From: an uncultured Spirochaetales bacterium
Lineage (GTDB): Bacteria > Spirochaetota > Spirochaetia > Sphaerochaetales > Sphaerochaetaceae
Length of the DNA stretch: 33,998 nucleotides
Direction of reading: 5' to 3'
NCBI GenBank assembly: GCA_949285145.1
Contig: CASDXQ010000028.1
Coordinates: forward strand, 1 to 33,998
Below are positions 23,303-31,955 of the stretch, piece by piece. Position numbers and translations under genes: made by a program. The notes under the pieces were generated by a model. That model did no database searches, had not been told where the DNA came from, and saw only the letters and a program-made list of their open reading frames with translations. Numbering within the stretch: position 1 is the first letter of the stretch; every line of letters begins with the position of its first letter.

Positions 23303-24115
23303 ATGAAAAAAATTTGGTTAATCGCACTTGTTGCTCTTTGTACACTTGCCCCGGTTTTCGCAGGCGGTTCCAGTGAGGAATCACAGATCGTGTCCACAGA
23401 CGGTTCAACATCAATGGAATCAGTTATCGGCTCTCTTGCTGAAGCATATATGATGGATCATCCGGAAGTGACAGTCACATACAACCCGACAGGATCCGGC
23501 TCGGGTATCACAGCTGTTTCAGAAGGCCGCTGCGACATCGGTCTTGCTTCACGCGCTCTCAAGGATGCTGAGATTGCCGGCGGTCTTACACAGACAATCC
23601 TCGCTCTTGACGGCATTGCAATCATCGTTAACAACGAAAACCCCGTAAATGATCTCACACTTGAGCAGATCGCTGCTATCTACACAGGAGAGATTGCAAA
23701 CTGGTCCGAAGTAGGCGGTAATGATGGACCTGTCGTTCTCATCGGACGTGAAGCCGGAAGCGGTACAAGAGACGGTTTCGAGTCAATCACAGGAACCGAG
23801 GATATGTGCCAGTACCGCCAGGAGCTCACAAGCACAGGTGATGTCATCACAACAGTTTCCACAAACGTCAACGCAATCGGTTATGCATCCCTTTCTGCAG
23901 TAAGTGACAGCGTCAAGGTTGTTACAGTCAACGGTGTTGCTCCAAGTGAAGCTACGGTTCTTGACGGTTCCTACCTCGTACAGCGCCCGTTCGTGCTCGC
24001 AACAAGAACAAATGATGCTCTCAGCGATGCAGCTCAGGCATTCTTCGATTACATCACAAGCACTGATGCCAACGAAATCATCGCAGGTGCAGGTGCAGTT
24101 CCTGTAGCAGAGTAA
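23303..24115 (+). CDS. pstS: Phosphate ABC transporter substrate-binding protein
   Basis: A 270-residue periplasmic phosphate-binding protein. The signal peptide is MKKIWLIALVALCTLAPVFA, then GGSSEES. The phosphate-binding loops are DGSTSM, GSGSGI and ASRAL, and a REAGSGTRDGF segment matches PstS. ATG 23303 is chosen because AGGAG lies 11 nt upstream and the signal peptide then begins correctly; two upstream in-frame ATGs are possible but less fitting. It captures inorganic phosphate and opens a pst-pho operon. Confidence 0.92.
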   Translation: MKKIWLIALVALCTLAPVFAGGSSEESQIVSTDGSTSMESVIGSLAEAYMMDHPEVTVTYNPTGSGSGITAVSEGRCDIGLASRALKDAEIAGGLTQTILALDGIAIIVNNENPVNDLTLEQIAAIYTGEIANWSEVGGNDGPVVLIGREAGSGTRDGFESITGTEDMCQYRQELTSTGDVITTVSTNVNAIGYASLSAVSDSVKVVTVNGVAPSEATVLDGSYLVQRPFVLATRTNDALSDAAQAFFDYITSTDANEIIAGAGAVPVAE

Positions 24116-24149
24116 GAAAACAATCAGCAGAATAACGTAGGAATGGGAA

Positions 24150-24260
24150 ATGAACGCAAAAAAAGCTAAAGAAGATGTAATTCACTTCATATTCCTGATC
24201 CTCGGACTCATAGCGGTCGGCTCGGTTCTGGTTATCACGTTATCACGGTGTATCTGGTAA
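24150..24260 (+). pseudogene. pstC: N-terminal fragment of pstC, out of frame with the rest
   Basis: A start with AGGAAT upstream at ATG 24150 gives MNAKKAKEDVIHFIFLILGL and the beginning of the first membrane helix. The frame then runs through a tandem 8-bp repeat and stops at TAA 24258-24260 after 36 codons. Removing one repeat copy joins this frame exactly to the long PstC frame and completes the first helix (VGSVLVITVYLVISGLPAI). So this is the true 5' end of pstC, cut off by a +8 frameshift. Confidence 0.8.
24231..24246 (+). repeat. 8-bp tandem duplication disrupting pstC
   Basis: GTTATCAC occurs twice in direct succession (24231-24238 and 24239-24246). The extra 8 nt shift the reading frame inside the first membrane helix of PstC. 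It could be a slippage mutation, a reversible phase switch or an assembly error. Confidence 0.92.
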
Positions 24261-25024
24261 TCTCCGGGCTGCCTGCCATAAGGGAAATAGGCCTGGCGGA
24301 TTTCCTTTTCGGAAAACGCTGGGCTTCTACTGCAGCTGAGCCTGAGTATGGAATTCTTCCTTTTATCCTGACAAGTATCTACGGTACGGCTGGCGCAATC
24401 ATCATCGGCGTTCCAATAGGATTTTTCGCATCGGTCTATCTTGCGAAGATGGCTCCAAAGAAAGTCTGTCAGGTAATGGAACTTTGTATCGGAGTTCTCT
24501 CTGGTATTCCCTCAGTTGTCTACGGCCTCGTAGGCATGCTCATACTTGTTCCGGGTATCATGGCAATTTTCAACGTGCCTGACGGTGCAAGCCTTCTTGC
24601 CGCTATAATAGTGCTTGCCGTAATGATTCTTCCTTCGGTAATCAAGGTGTCATTGAGTTCTCTTCAGGCGGTTCCCAGGGAATATGAGGAAGCTTCTCTC
24701 GCACTTGGTGCGACAGACACGGAAACATATTTCAAAGTGACGGTTCCGGCTGCCAAAAGCGGAATCTTCACGGCAATCGTACTTGGCATCGGACGTGCAA
24801 TCGGCGAGGCAATGGCTGTCATGATGGTTGCGGGAAACGTCGCAAACATGCCCAGTCTCTTCCAGAGCGTAAGATTCCTTACAACCGCCGTTGCAAGTGA
24901 GATGAGCTATTCATCAGGACTTCAGAGACAGGCGCTTTTCTCAATCGCACTTGTTCTCTTTTTCTTCATCATGCTCATCAACGCAACACTTATGCTGATC
25001 AAAAAGAGGAGTCAGAGCGTATGA
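24248..25024 (+). CDS. pstC: Phosphate ABC transporter permease PstC (frameshifted; long 3' part)
   Basis: This 258-residue open part holds most of PstC. It has the membrane helices, the VLSGIPSVVYGLVGMLIL segment typical of Pst permeases, and the coupling loop EYEEASLALGATDTETYFKV. It lacks the N-terminus and the first membrane helix, which are encoded in another frame from 24150 because of the 8-bp duplication. A GTG at 24248 could in principle start translation, but no ribosome site precedes it. The stop overlaps the pstA ATG by 4 nt. As the sequence stands, a functional PstC is doubtful unless the frame is corrected. Confidence 0.85.
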   Translation: MYLVISGLPAIREIGLADFLFGKRWASTAAEPEYGILPFILTSIYGTAGAIIIGVPIGFFASVYLAKMAPKKVCQVMELCIGVLSGIPSVVYGLVGMLILVPGIMAIFNVPDGASLLAAIIVLAVMILPSVIKVSLSSLQAVPREYEEASLALGATDTETYFKVTVPAAKSGIFTAIVLGIGRAIGEAMAVMMVAGNVANMPSLFQSVRFLTTAVASEMSYSSGLQRQALFSIALVLFFFIMLINATLMLIKKRSQSV

Positions 25025-25881
25025 TCCAGCAGTTGTCAAACAGAAGAAAGGCATGGGGCAATATGATGAAGGCTTTCTGCTACATCTCGATAGCAGCCGT
25101 GACGGCCCTCACGCTTTTCATGATACTTTATATTTTTTACAAAGGCATACCTGAGATCACCTGGTCTCTTGTTTCCACAAGCCCCAGCTATCTCAGGCAC
25201 ACGATCGGCATCCTTCCTGATATCATGAACACTATCTATGTCGTGATCGCGACGCTTGTGATGGTTCTTCCTATCGGTGTCGGTGCCGCAATCTACCTCA
25301 CTGAGTATGCAAAGAACAGGAAAGTCGTCGAGCTCATCGAATTCGCTGCTGAGACTCTTTCCGGCATTCCCTCAATCATATACGGCCTTGTCGGCATGCT
25401 GGTGTTCTGTCAGTTCATGGGTCTGCAGACATCTTTGCTTGCCGGTTCGATGACTCTTGTGATCATGAACCTGCCTACAATCCTCAGAACAACGCAGGAA
25501 GCCCTCAAGACTGTTCCCCAGAGCTACAGGGAAGGGGCATTCGCACTCGGTGCCGGAAAGTGGAGAGTCATAAGGACGGTTGTCCTTCCCAGCTGCATAA
25601 ACGGAATCGTCACAGGCTGTATCCTTGCGATCGGACGTATTCTGGGCGAGAGTGCCGCGCTGCTCTTCACGACAGGTTTCGCACACAATCTCAACGGTTT
25701 CATCGAAGGCCTGCGATCTTCCGGTGCCACACTCACAGTTGCCCTGTATGTATACGCAAAGGAACAGGGCGAGTTTGAAGTTGCATATGCGATTGCGGCA
25801 ATCCTCATGGTGCTGACGATTCTCATAAACATTGCAACAACTCTCATGGGACGTCTCATGGAAAGGAGAAATGGACAGTGA
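25021..25881 (+). CDS. pstA: Phosphate ABC transporter permease PstA
   Basis: A 286-residue inner-membrane permease with about six helices. It shows the [17 protein letters not shown] segment shared with PstC and the coupling loop [20 protein letters not shown]. It forms the phosphate channel with PstC. It starts at ATG 25021, overlapping the pstC stop (ATGA), and its stop overlaps the pstB GTG start. The protein looks intact. Confidence 0.93.
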   Translation: MIQQLSNRRKAWGNMMKAFCYISIAAVTALTLFMILYIFYKGIPEITWSLVSTSPSYLRHTIGILPDIMNTIYVVIATLVMVLPIGVGAAIYLTEYAKNRKVVELIEFAAETLSGIPSIIYGLVGMLVFCQFMGLQTSLLAGSMTLVIMNLPTILRTTQEALKTVPQSYREGAFALGAGKWRVIRTVVLPSCINGIVTGCILAIGRILGESAALLFTTGFAHNLNGFIEGLRSSGATLTVALYVYAKEQGEFEVAYAIAAILMVLTILINIATTLMGRLMERRNGQ

Positions 25882-26630
25882 AAATTCTTGAAACACACAA
25901 CCTCAATCTCTGGTACGGCCAGAGTCAGGCTCTTAAGGATATAAATCTTGACATCGAGGAGAAGAGCATAACAGCTCTCATCGGACCTTCAGGCTGCGGA
26001 AAGAGTACTTATCTGAGAACACTCAACAGAATGAATGATCTGATCGACGGTGTGAGGATTGAAGGACAGGTTCTTTACGAAGGGCAGGACATTTTCAGCC
26101 CGAAAGTCGATGTCAACGGACTGAGAAGAGATATCGGCATGGTATTCCAGAAGCCGAATCCGTTTCTGATGAGTATTTATGACAATATCGCTTACGGTCC
26201 CAGGACAAACGGGATAAAGTCGAAGGCAAAGCTTGACGAGATTGTCGAACGTTCGTTGAAGAACGCAGCTCTCTGGGACGAGGTAAAGGACCGCCTGAAG
26301 AAGAATGCGACCGGGCTTTCCGGCGGGCAGCAGCAGAGACTGTGCATAGCACGTGCCCTTGCGGTTGAGCCTAAGGTTCTTCTCATGGATGAGCCGACTT
26401 CCGCCCTTGATCCGATTTCAACAAGCAAGATAGAAGATTTGGCTATGGAACTTAAAAGAGATTATACTATAGTCATTGTCACCCACAACATGCAGCAGGC
26501 GCTGAGAATAAGTGACACGACTGCCTTCTTCCTTCTCGGCGAGCTGATTGAAGCCGGCGATACGGAGGAACTGTTCAGCAAGCCTAAGCTGAAGAAGACA
26601 GAAGAATACATTACAGGAAGGTTCGGTTGA
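25878..26630 (+). CDS. pstB: Phosphate ABC transporter ATP-binding protein PstB
   Basis: A 250-residue ATPase. Walker A is GPSGCGKST, the signature is [15 protein letters not shown], Walker B is [13 protein letters not shown] and the switch His is in VTHNMQQA. The N-terminal [16 protein letters not shown] and [10 protein letters not shown] are characteristic of PstB. The start is GTG 25878, with AAGGAG about 10 nt upstream and a 4-nt overlap with pstA. It powers phosphate import through PstA and PstC. All catalytic residues are present. Confidence 0.95.
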   Translation: MKILETHNLNLWYGQSQALKDINLDIEEKSITALIGPSGCGKSTYLRTLNRMNDLIDGVRIEGQVLYEGQDIFSPKVDVNGLRRDIGMVFQKPNPFLMSIYDNIAYGPRTNGIKSKAKLDEIVERSLKNAALWDEVKDRLKKNATGLSGGQQQRLCIARALAVEPKVLLMDEPTSALDPISTSKIEDLAMELKRDYTIVIVTHNMQQALRISDTTAFFLLGELIEAGDTEELFSKPKLKKTEEYITGRFG

Positions 26631-26634
26631 TATT

Positions 26635-27291
26635 ATGACAAGAATAAAATTTACAGAACAGCTGACTGATCTGAATAACGAGATGATCCAGATGGGAGGC
26701 CTCTGCGAGAGTGCGATCGATACTTGTGTCGATGCTCTGATCAACGGCGATACCGCACTTGTGAAGGTTGTTTCCCAGAGAGAAAGGGAAATCGATGAGA
26801 AGGAATCGGAGATCACCGCGCTGTGCATGAAGATGCTTCTGCATCAGCAGCCTGTGGCAAGCGATCTGCGCCAGATCAGTGCGGCGCTCAAGATGGTCAC
26901 TGACCTTGAGAGAATCGGAGACCAGGCAGATGATATCGGGGAGATGATTGCATACACGGCTCATCATCAGCATGGCGAATACAGCCTGATCCAGAAAATG
27001 GGTCTTGCAACCAAGAAGATGGTCCGCGATTCAATTGATGCTTTTGTGAAGCAGGATGAGAATCTCGCACTGTCCGTGATAAAATATGATGATGTCGTTG
27101 ATGAGCTTTTCGTGCAGCTGAAGAAAGTTGTCATTGAGGCCATCAACCAGAAAGAGATTGACGGTGAGTATGCAAGTGATCTTCTGATGATCGCAAAGTA
27201 TTTCGAGAGAATCGGAGATCATGCAGTCAATGTTGCCGAATGGGTTGAATATTCGGTCACCGGCATACACAGGAGAGATGAACAGGAATGA
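26635..27291 (+). CDS. phoU: Phosphate signalling/transport regulator PhoU
   Basis: A 218-residue all-helical protein made of two similar halves. Each carries a metal-binding type motif: DLERIGDQADDIGE and YFERIGDHAVNVAEW. PhoU links the Pst transporter to the sensor kinase, so that the Pho response is off when phosphate is plentiful. It starts 4 nt after the pstB stop and overlaps the response-regulator start by 4 nt. Position and sequence agree fully. Confidence 0.94.
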   Translation: MTRIKFTEQLTDLNNEMIQMGGLCESAIDTCVDALINGDTALVKVVSQREREIDEKESEITALCMKMLLHQQPVASDLRQISAALKMVTDLERIGDQADDIGEMIAYTAHHQHGEYSLIQKMGLATKKMVRDSIDAFVKQDENLALSVIKYDDVVDELFVQLKKVVIEAINQKEIDGEYASDLLMIAKYFERIGDHAVNVAEWVEYSVTGIHRRDEQE

Positions 27292-27953
27292 TTTTCGCGG
27301 TTGAAGATGATGAGAGCATCAGGGAAATAGAGATATACACACTTAACAGCATGGGCTTCAAGGCTCAGGGTTTTTCCGATGCCTCGCTTCTCTTTGAAGC
27401 ACTGGAGAAAACCATTCCCGACCTTATCATTCTGGACATAATGCTTCCCGGGGAAAGCGGCGTCGGTATCCTGCGCCGGCTTAAAGCTTCTCATGAATAC
27501 CGCGACATACCGGTCATCATGGCGACGGCAAAGGGAAGTGAATATGACAAAGTAGAGAGCCTTGATGCGGGCGCTGATGACTACCTTGTCAAGCCTTTCG
27601 GAATGATGGAGATGGTCAGCCGGGTCAAGGCCGTGCTGAGAAGAAGCGGGAAAAAGGAGACTTCCGTGCTAACGCTCGGCCTCATAACCCTCAACAAGGC
27701 CGAACATGTCGTGATGGTTGAAGGCAGGAAGATTGCCCTTACGCTCAAGGAATTCGATCTTCTTGAGCTTCTCATGTCAAACCCGGGCATCGTATTCACC
27801 CGGGAGACGCTGCTTGACAGAATATGGATGCAGAGTGCGGGTACCGAGACAAGGACCGTAGATGCCCACATAAAGACACTGCGGCAGAAACTCGGCAGTG
27901 CAGGTGCCCTCATCGAGACTGTCAGAGGTGTGGGCTACCGTATTGAAGGATAA
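27288..27953 (+). CDS. phoB: OmpR/PhoB-family response regulator
   Basis: A 221-residue two-domain regulator. The receiver domain has the acidic pair in AVEDDES, phosphoacceptor Asp50 in IILDIMLPG, Thr80 and Lys102. The winged-helix DNA-binding domain includes LTLKEFDLLELLMSNPGIVFTRE and RTVDAHIKTLRQKLG, then GVGYRIEG at the end. It starts on the phoU stop (ATG overlap) and is followed 11 nt later by a sensor kinase. It should activate the pst operon in low phosphate, possibly via the TTTTAC repeats upstream of pstS. The gene symbol is given by context. Confidence 0.88.
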   Translation: MIFAVEDDESIREIEIYTLNSMGFKAQGFSDASLLFEALEKTIPDLIILDIMLPGESGVGILRRLKASHEYRDIPVIMATAKGSEYDKVESLDAGADDYLVKPFGMMEMVSRVKAVLRRSGKKETSVLTLGLITLNKAEHVVMVEGRKIALTLKEFDLLELLMSNPGIVFTRETLLDRIWMQSAGTETRTVDAHIKTLRQKLGSAGALIETVRGVGYRIEG

Positions 27954-27964
27954 GAGGTGACTTT

Positions 27965-29638
27965 ATGAATAAAACCATTTTCCGTGCCGTACTGCTTTCA
28001 TGCTGTATAGTTATGGTTTTCAGTCTTGTCTTCACGCTTTTCTTTCTCAATTCCTATTTCACTGGAATGGAGTTCGCGACTCTTCAGGCTCAGGCTGAGC
28101 TGACGGGAGAGGCTGTAGAAAAGGCGGGGGCGACTTTTTTTGATGATTTTGACAGTGATGTGTACCGTGTGACATGGATAGATAAGGACGGCACAGTGAT
28201 CTACGATACCGCGGCCGATGCCTCCGGCATGGACAACCATGCCTCCCGTCAGGAGATAATCGATGCGATGCACTTCGGTTACGGACAGTCGAGAAGACTT
28301 TCCGATACGATAGCCGAAGAGACGCTTTACAGCGCAGTCCGCATAGATGACGGTTCTGTCGTGCGTCTGTCCCTGACACAGCATTCTGTCTTCCGTCTCA
28401 CGCTCGGTGTCATTCCTTACATGCTCGCTGTCCTTGCGCTTGCCTTCATTCTGTGCATGTTCATCTCGAAGTGGATCTCCGGCAGAATCATCGAACCTCT
28501 CAACAATCTCGATCTTGACAATCCGCTTGACAACGAGACATACGGGGAAATTTCCCCGTTGCTGGTCAGAATCGACAACCAGAACAGGCAGATCGCGAAA
28601 CAGATCGATACTATCCGCTACCGTCAGAAGGAGTTCAATGCCATCACGGACAACATGAGGGAGGGAATGATCATCCTGAACAGTGCGGATCTCATAGTGA
28701 GCATCAATTCCTCAGCGGTTAAGCTGTTCGGGGGAAGTCAGGCCGTTGTGGGCAGGAACATACTTGTGCTCGAGCGCTCAGTGGAGTTCATGAACGCTCT
28801 TGATGAAGTTAAGAAAAACGGCAGAAGCGAATACTTCTTCGAACGCAACGGTTTCGTGAACAGGATTATCGCGAACCGCATTCATGACGAGAAGAGCAAC
28901 AAGACGATCGGGACCTGCATCCTCATAGTTGACGAGACAGAGAAAGTCCTTTCCGAGGGCATGAGAAGGGAATTCAGCGCCAATGTGAGCCATGAGCTCA
29001 AGACACCTCTGCATTCAATCCTCGCCGCAAGCGAGCTTCTGATGAACAACCTTGTGAAGGAGGAAGACAAGGCTTCCTTTGTGAGCCGGATCCACAGCGA
29101 GGCCGGGCACCTCGTCACTCTTGTCGAAGACATAATCAGGCTGAGCCAGCTTGACGAGACAAAGGAATTCCCGAAAGAGCCGGTTGACCTTGCTGAAATA
29201 GCGTCGTCAGTGTTTGACGCCCTTTCAAAGAGTGCGGACGAGAAGCATGTAACGCTGAAAAAGGATGTGGATGACATAAAGATAAACAGCGTTCCGCGTC
29301 TTGTATACGAAATCATTTTCAATCTCTGCGACAATGCCGTGCGCTACAACAGGGAAGGCGGATATGTTGAGCTTTCCATAAAGAAAGGCCCTGATGCAAT
29401 TGCCGTCTCGGTACGTGACAACGGAATAGGAATCCCCTCCGAGCATCAGGCACGCATTTTCGAGAGATTCTACCGCGTGGATACATCCCATTCCCGCTCG
29501 ACAGGCGGAACCGGTCTCGGACTTTCCATCGTGAAGCATGCCGCTCTTGTGCTGGGTGCTCAGGTGAAACTCACATCCAGTGAAGGGAAAGGCTCCGCAT
29601 TCATTGTTTCTTTCCCCCTTGACTGCCTGACCGGCTGA
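27965..29638 (+). CDS. phoR: PhoR-type sensor histidine kinase
   Basis: A 557-residue membrane kinase. It has helix 1 (about 7-29), an extracytoplasmic domain (about 30-145), helix 2 (about 148-167) and a PAS domain (about 220-325). The HisKA domain has phospho-acceptor His343 (SHELKTP). The ATPase domain has an N-box (Asn453-Asn457), DNGIGI (485-490) and GGTGLGLSI. The start ATG 27965 has GAGGTG upstream. The extracytoplasmic domain is larger than in E. coli PhoR, which has almost none, and resembles Gram-positive PhoR. It pairs with the upstream regulator and ends the pst-pho operon. Confidence 0.88.
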   Translation: MNKTIFRAVLLSCCIVMVFSLVFTLFFLNSYFTGMEFATLQAQAELTGEAVEKAGATFFDDFDSDVYRVTWIDKDGTVIYDTAADASGMDNHASRQEIIDAMHFGYGQSRRLSDTIAEETLYSAVRIDDGSVVRLSLTQHSVFRLTLGVIPYMLAVLALAFILCMFISKWISGRIIEPLNNLDLDNPLDNETYGEISPLLVRIDNQNRQIAKQIDTIRYRQKEFNAITDNMREGMIILNSADLIVSINSSAVKLFGGSQAVVGRNILVLERSVEFMNALDEVKKNGRSEYFFERNGFVNRIIANRIHDEKSNKTIGTCILIVDETEKVLSEGMRREFSANVSHELKTPLHSILAASELLMNNLVKEEDKASFVSRIHSEAGHLVTLVEDIIRLSQLDETKEFPKEPVDLAEIASSVFDALSKSADEKHVTLKKDVDDIKINSVPRLVYEIIFNLCDNAVRYNREGGYVELSIKKGPDAIAVSVRDNGIGIPSEHQARIFERFYRVDTSHSRSTGGTGLGLSIVKHAALVLGAQVKLTSSEGKGSAFIVSFPLDCLTG

Positions 29639-29670
29639 CGAAAGAAGAGAAACTTTTTCATTTGCCTCTG

Positions 29671-29702
29671 CAGCTGTGCATCATCGGTGTGCAGCTGTTT
29701 TT
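29671..29702 (+). terminator. Terminator of the pst-pho operon
   Basis: CAGCTG (29671-29676) pairs with CAGCTG (29692-29697). The stem continues through two G-U pairs and further Watson-Crick pairs, and five T follow. It lies 32 nt after the phoR stop. Confidence 0.7.
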
Positions 29703-29728
29703 CATGCTTTCCCATATCGGAAACATGG

Positions 29729-29757
29729 TTGACGATTGTTTTTTCTCCTGTTACGTT
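29729..29757 (+). promoter_or_regulatory. Promoter of the second marR-ABC exporter operon
   Basis: TTGACG (29729-29734) and TACGTT (29752-29757) are separated by 17 nt. The marR start follows 22 nt later. No inverted repeat like that of the first marR operon is evident. Confidence 0.45.
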
Positions 29758-29779
29758 TTAGCTTGTACCGGAGAGTTTT

Positions 29780-30235
29780 ATGGATACCAGAAATGTCGGG
29801 AATATCATGGAGGAGGTCGTTTCTCTTTCTGACAAAATCAGGAGGATAAGCGAGGATGCAGCCGGAAAGTCAGGTTCCTGCACTCTCCAGCAGCTGAGAA
29901 TCTGTGCATTCATCCAGAAATGCGGAGGCTCCGTCAGCCAGAAGGAGATTGAGAAATTCACAGGTTTGAGAAGGCCGACCGTAAGCTTTCTTGTCGACAA
30001 TCTTGTTTCAAGAGGTCTTGCTGTCAGAAATGCTTCACTTTCCGACAGGAGAATGCGCACTGTTACGCTGACGGAGAAAGGCGATGACGCTGTCAGGAAA
30101 TACGGAGCGCAGCTTAAGGATATTTACAGAATAATAGGTGTCACGATAAGCAGTGAGGAGCTGGGCCTTTTCAGTGCCGTCGTGGAAAAACTGGATAAAA
30201 TATTGGAGTTGGCAAGTGTTAAAGTTACTGTCTAA
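29780..30235 (+). CDS. MarR-family transcriptional regulator (second copy)
   Basis: A 151-residue winged-helix regulator with SQKEIEKFTGLRRPTVSFLV as the recognition region and SDRRMRTVTLTEKG as the wing. The start ATG 29780 has GGAGAG 6 nt upstream. It shares the gene order of the first MarR-exporter cassette but is clearly diverged from it in sequence. Its last 20 nt overlap the start of the next ABC gene. It probably controls the downstream heterodimeric exporter. Confidence 0.87.
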   Translation: MDTRNVGNIMEEVVSLSDKIRRISEDAAGKSGSCTLQQLRICAFIQKCGGSVSQKEIEKFTGLRRPTVSFLVDNLVSRGLAVRNASLSDRRMRTVTLTEKGDDAVRKYGAQLKDIYRIIGVTISSEELGLFSAVVEKLDKILELASVKVTV

Positions 30236-31955
30236 GAGCATCAGGGAGTATATCGTGCCTACAGTCATTACACCGCTTCTGATGATCGGAGAGGTTGCCA
30301 TGGAAGTTCTCATACCGATGCTTATGGCCCTCATCATAGATAACGGTGTCTATGCCGGCGATATGGATTATATCGTGCGCATGAGTGTTCTCATTGTCCT
30401 GGCTGCGCTTCTGTCTCTGTCATTCGGAGTCGGCGGTGCATTCACCGCCGCAAAAGCGTCTTCGGGTTTTGCAAAAAATCTCAGACATGATATCTTCTAC
30501 CATCTGCAGGATTTCTCTTTCAGGAACATCGATTCTTTCTCTACATCATCTCTCATCACAAGGATGACGACTGATGTGCAGAACGTGCAGCAGTCGTACC
30601 AGATGCTGACAAGAATCTGCTTCCGTGCTCCCGTGATGTTCATTTTCGCAATCGTCATGGTTGCGAACACAGGAGGTTCCCTCGTGGTGATTTTCGCGGT
30701 TGCCATCCCTGTGATCGCAGTGCTTGTCTATCTGCTGATGAGAAAGGTTCATCCTATTTTCAACCGTGTCTTCAGAAATTACGATAAACTGAACATGGTT
30801 GTCGAGGAGAACCTTACCGGTATCAGAACGGTGAAGGCCTATGTGAGGGAAGCCCATCAGATTGACAAGTTCAATGATTCCTCCGCATCAATAAGAAATG
30901 ATTTCGTGAGAGCCCAGAAATTCATGATACTCATGAACCCGATGGTGCAGGCGGTTGCCTATACGTGCATGCTGGCAATCTGCTGGTTCGGCGCCCACCT
31001 CATCATGGGCGGCGAGATGGGCACGGGACAGCTCATGTCCACATTCACATATACCATGCAGATCCTTTCATCTCTTGTCATGATTGCAATGATCATAACA
31101 ATGCTTTCCATAAGCCGTGCATCCGCCGAGCGCATATGTCAGGTGCTGGCAACTGAAGCGGATATGGAACTTGACGGCCCGGGGCTGAAGGAAGTGGGGA
31201 ACGGAGACATCGAATTCAGGAATGTAAGCTTCTCCTATGGCGGCAGGGGACAGCCCCTCTGTCTCAAGGATATAAACATAAAGATCAATGCGGGAGAGAT
31301 GGTGGGAATCCTCGGACCCACCGGAAGCGGCAAATCCTCATTCATATCGCTTATCGCCCGTCTTTACGATGTTACGGAAGGTTCTGTCCTTGTCGGCGAT
31401 CATGATGTGCGTGAATACAATCTGACTGCTCTGAGAAACAGTGTTGCAGTTGTCCTCCAGAAGAACACCCTTTTCTCCGGAACCGTGAGAAGCAACCTGC
31501 AGTGGGGCAGCAAGGATGCGACGGAAGAAGAGATGAAATGGGCGCTCACTGTTGCCAATGCTGATTTCGTATTCTCTGCAAAAGACGGTCTTGACAGCGT
31601 CGTGGAGCAGGGCGGAAACAACTTTTCCGGCGGACAGAAGCAGAGACTGTGCATTGCCCGGGCCCTGCTCAAGAACCCGCAGGTCATAATTTTCGATGAT
31701 TCCACAAGCGCGGTTGACACTGCTACGGACGCACAGATCAGGCAGGCGCTGAGAAATGATGTGAAAGGCGCTACCAAGATCATCATCTCGCAGCGCGTCA
31801 ATTCAGTACTTGATGCCGACAAGATCATAATCATGGACAACGGCCGCATCCAGGATGTGGGAACACACGATGAGCTGATGGCAAGAAATGAAGTCTATCA
31901 GGCACTTGTAAACGTACAGCTGGGAGGTAAGGAAAATGCCGGAACCGATGAATAG
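30216..31955 (+). CDS. ABC exporter subunit with degenerate ATPase site (second cassette, partner 1)
   Basis: A 579-residue half-transporter paralogous to the one at 1689. Walker A is GPTGSGKSS (367-375) and the signature is canonical FSGGQ (470-474). The Walker B Glu is replaced by Asp495 (IIFDDS), and the switch His is Gln526 (ISQR), so its own site should not hydrolyse ATP efficiently. I choose GTG 30216 because GGAG (30205-30208) stands 7 nt upstream and the protein then aligns with its paralogue, which also starts at GTG. The frame is open further upstream within marR. It overlaps the next subunit by 20 nt. Confidence 0.9.
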   Translation: MLKLLSKSIREYIVPTVITPLLMIGEVAMEVLIPMLMALIIDNGVYAGDMDYIVRMSVLIVLAALLSLSFGVGGAFTAAKASSGFAKNLRHDIFYHLQDFSFRNIDSFSTSSLITRMTTDVQNVQQSYQMLTRICFRAPVMFIFAIVMVANTGGSLVVIFAVAIPVIAVLVYLLMRKVHPIFNRVFRNYDKLNMVVEENLTGIRTVKAYVREAHQIDKFNDSSASIRNDFVRAQKFMILMNPMVQAVAYTCMLAICWFGAHLIMGGEMGTGQLMSTFTYTMQILSSLVMIAMIITMLSISRASAERICQVLATEADMELDGPGLKEVGNGDIEFRNVSFSYGGRGQPLCLKDINIKINAGEMVGILGPTGSGKSSFISLIARLYDVTEGSVLVGDHDVREYNLTALRNSVAVVLQKNTLFSGTVRSNLQWGSKDATEEEMKWALTVANADFVFSAKDGLDSVVEQGGNNFSGGQKQRLCIARALLKNPQVIIFDDSTSAVDTATDAQIRQALRNDVKGATKIIISQRVNSVLDADKIIIMDNGRIQDVGTHDELMARNEVYQALVNVQLGGKENAGTDE

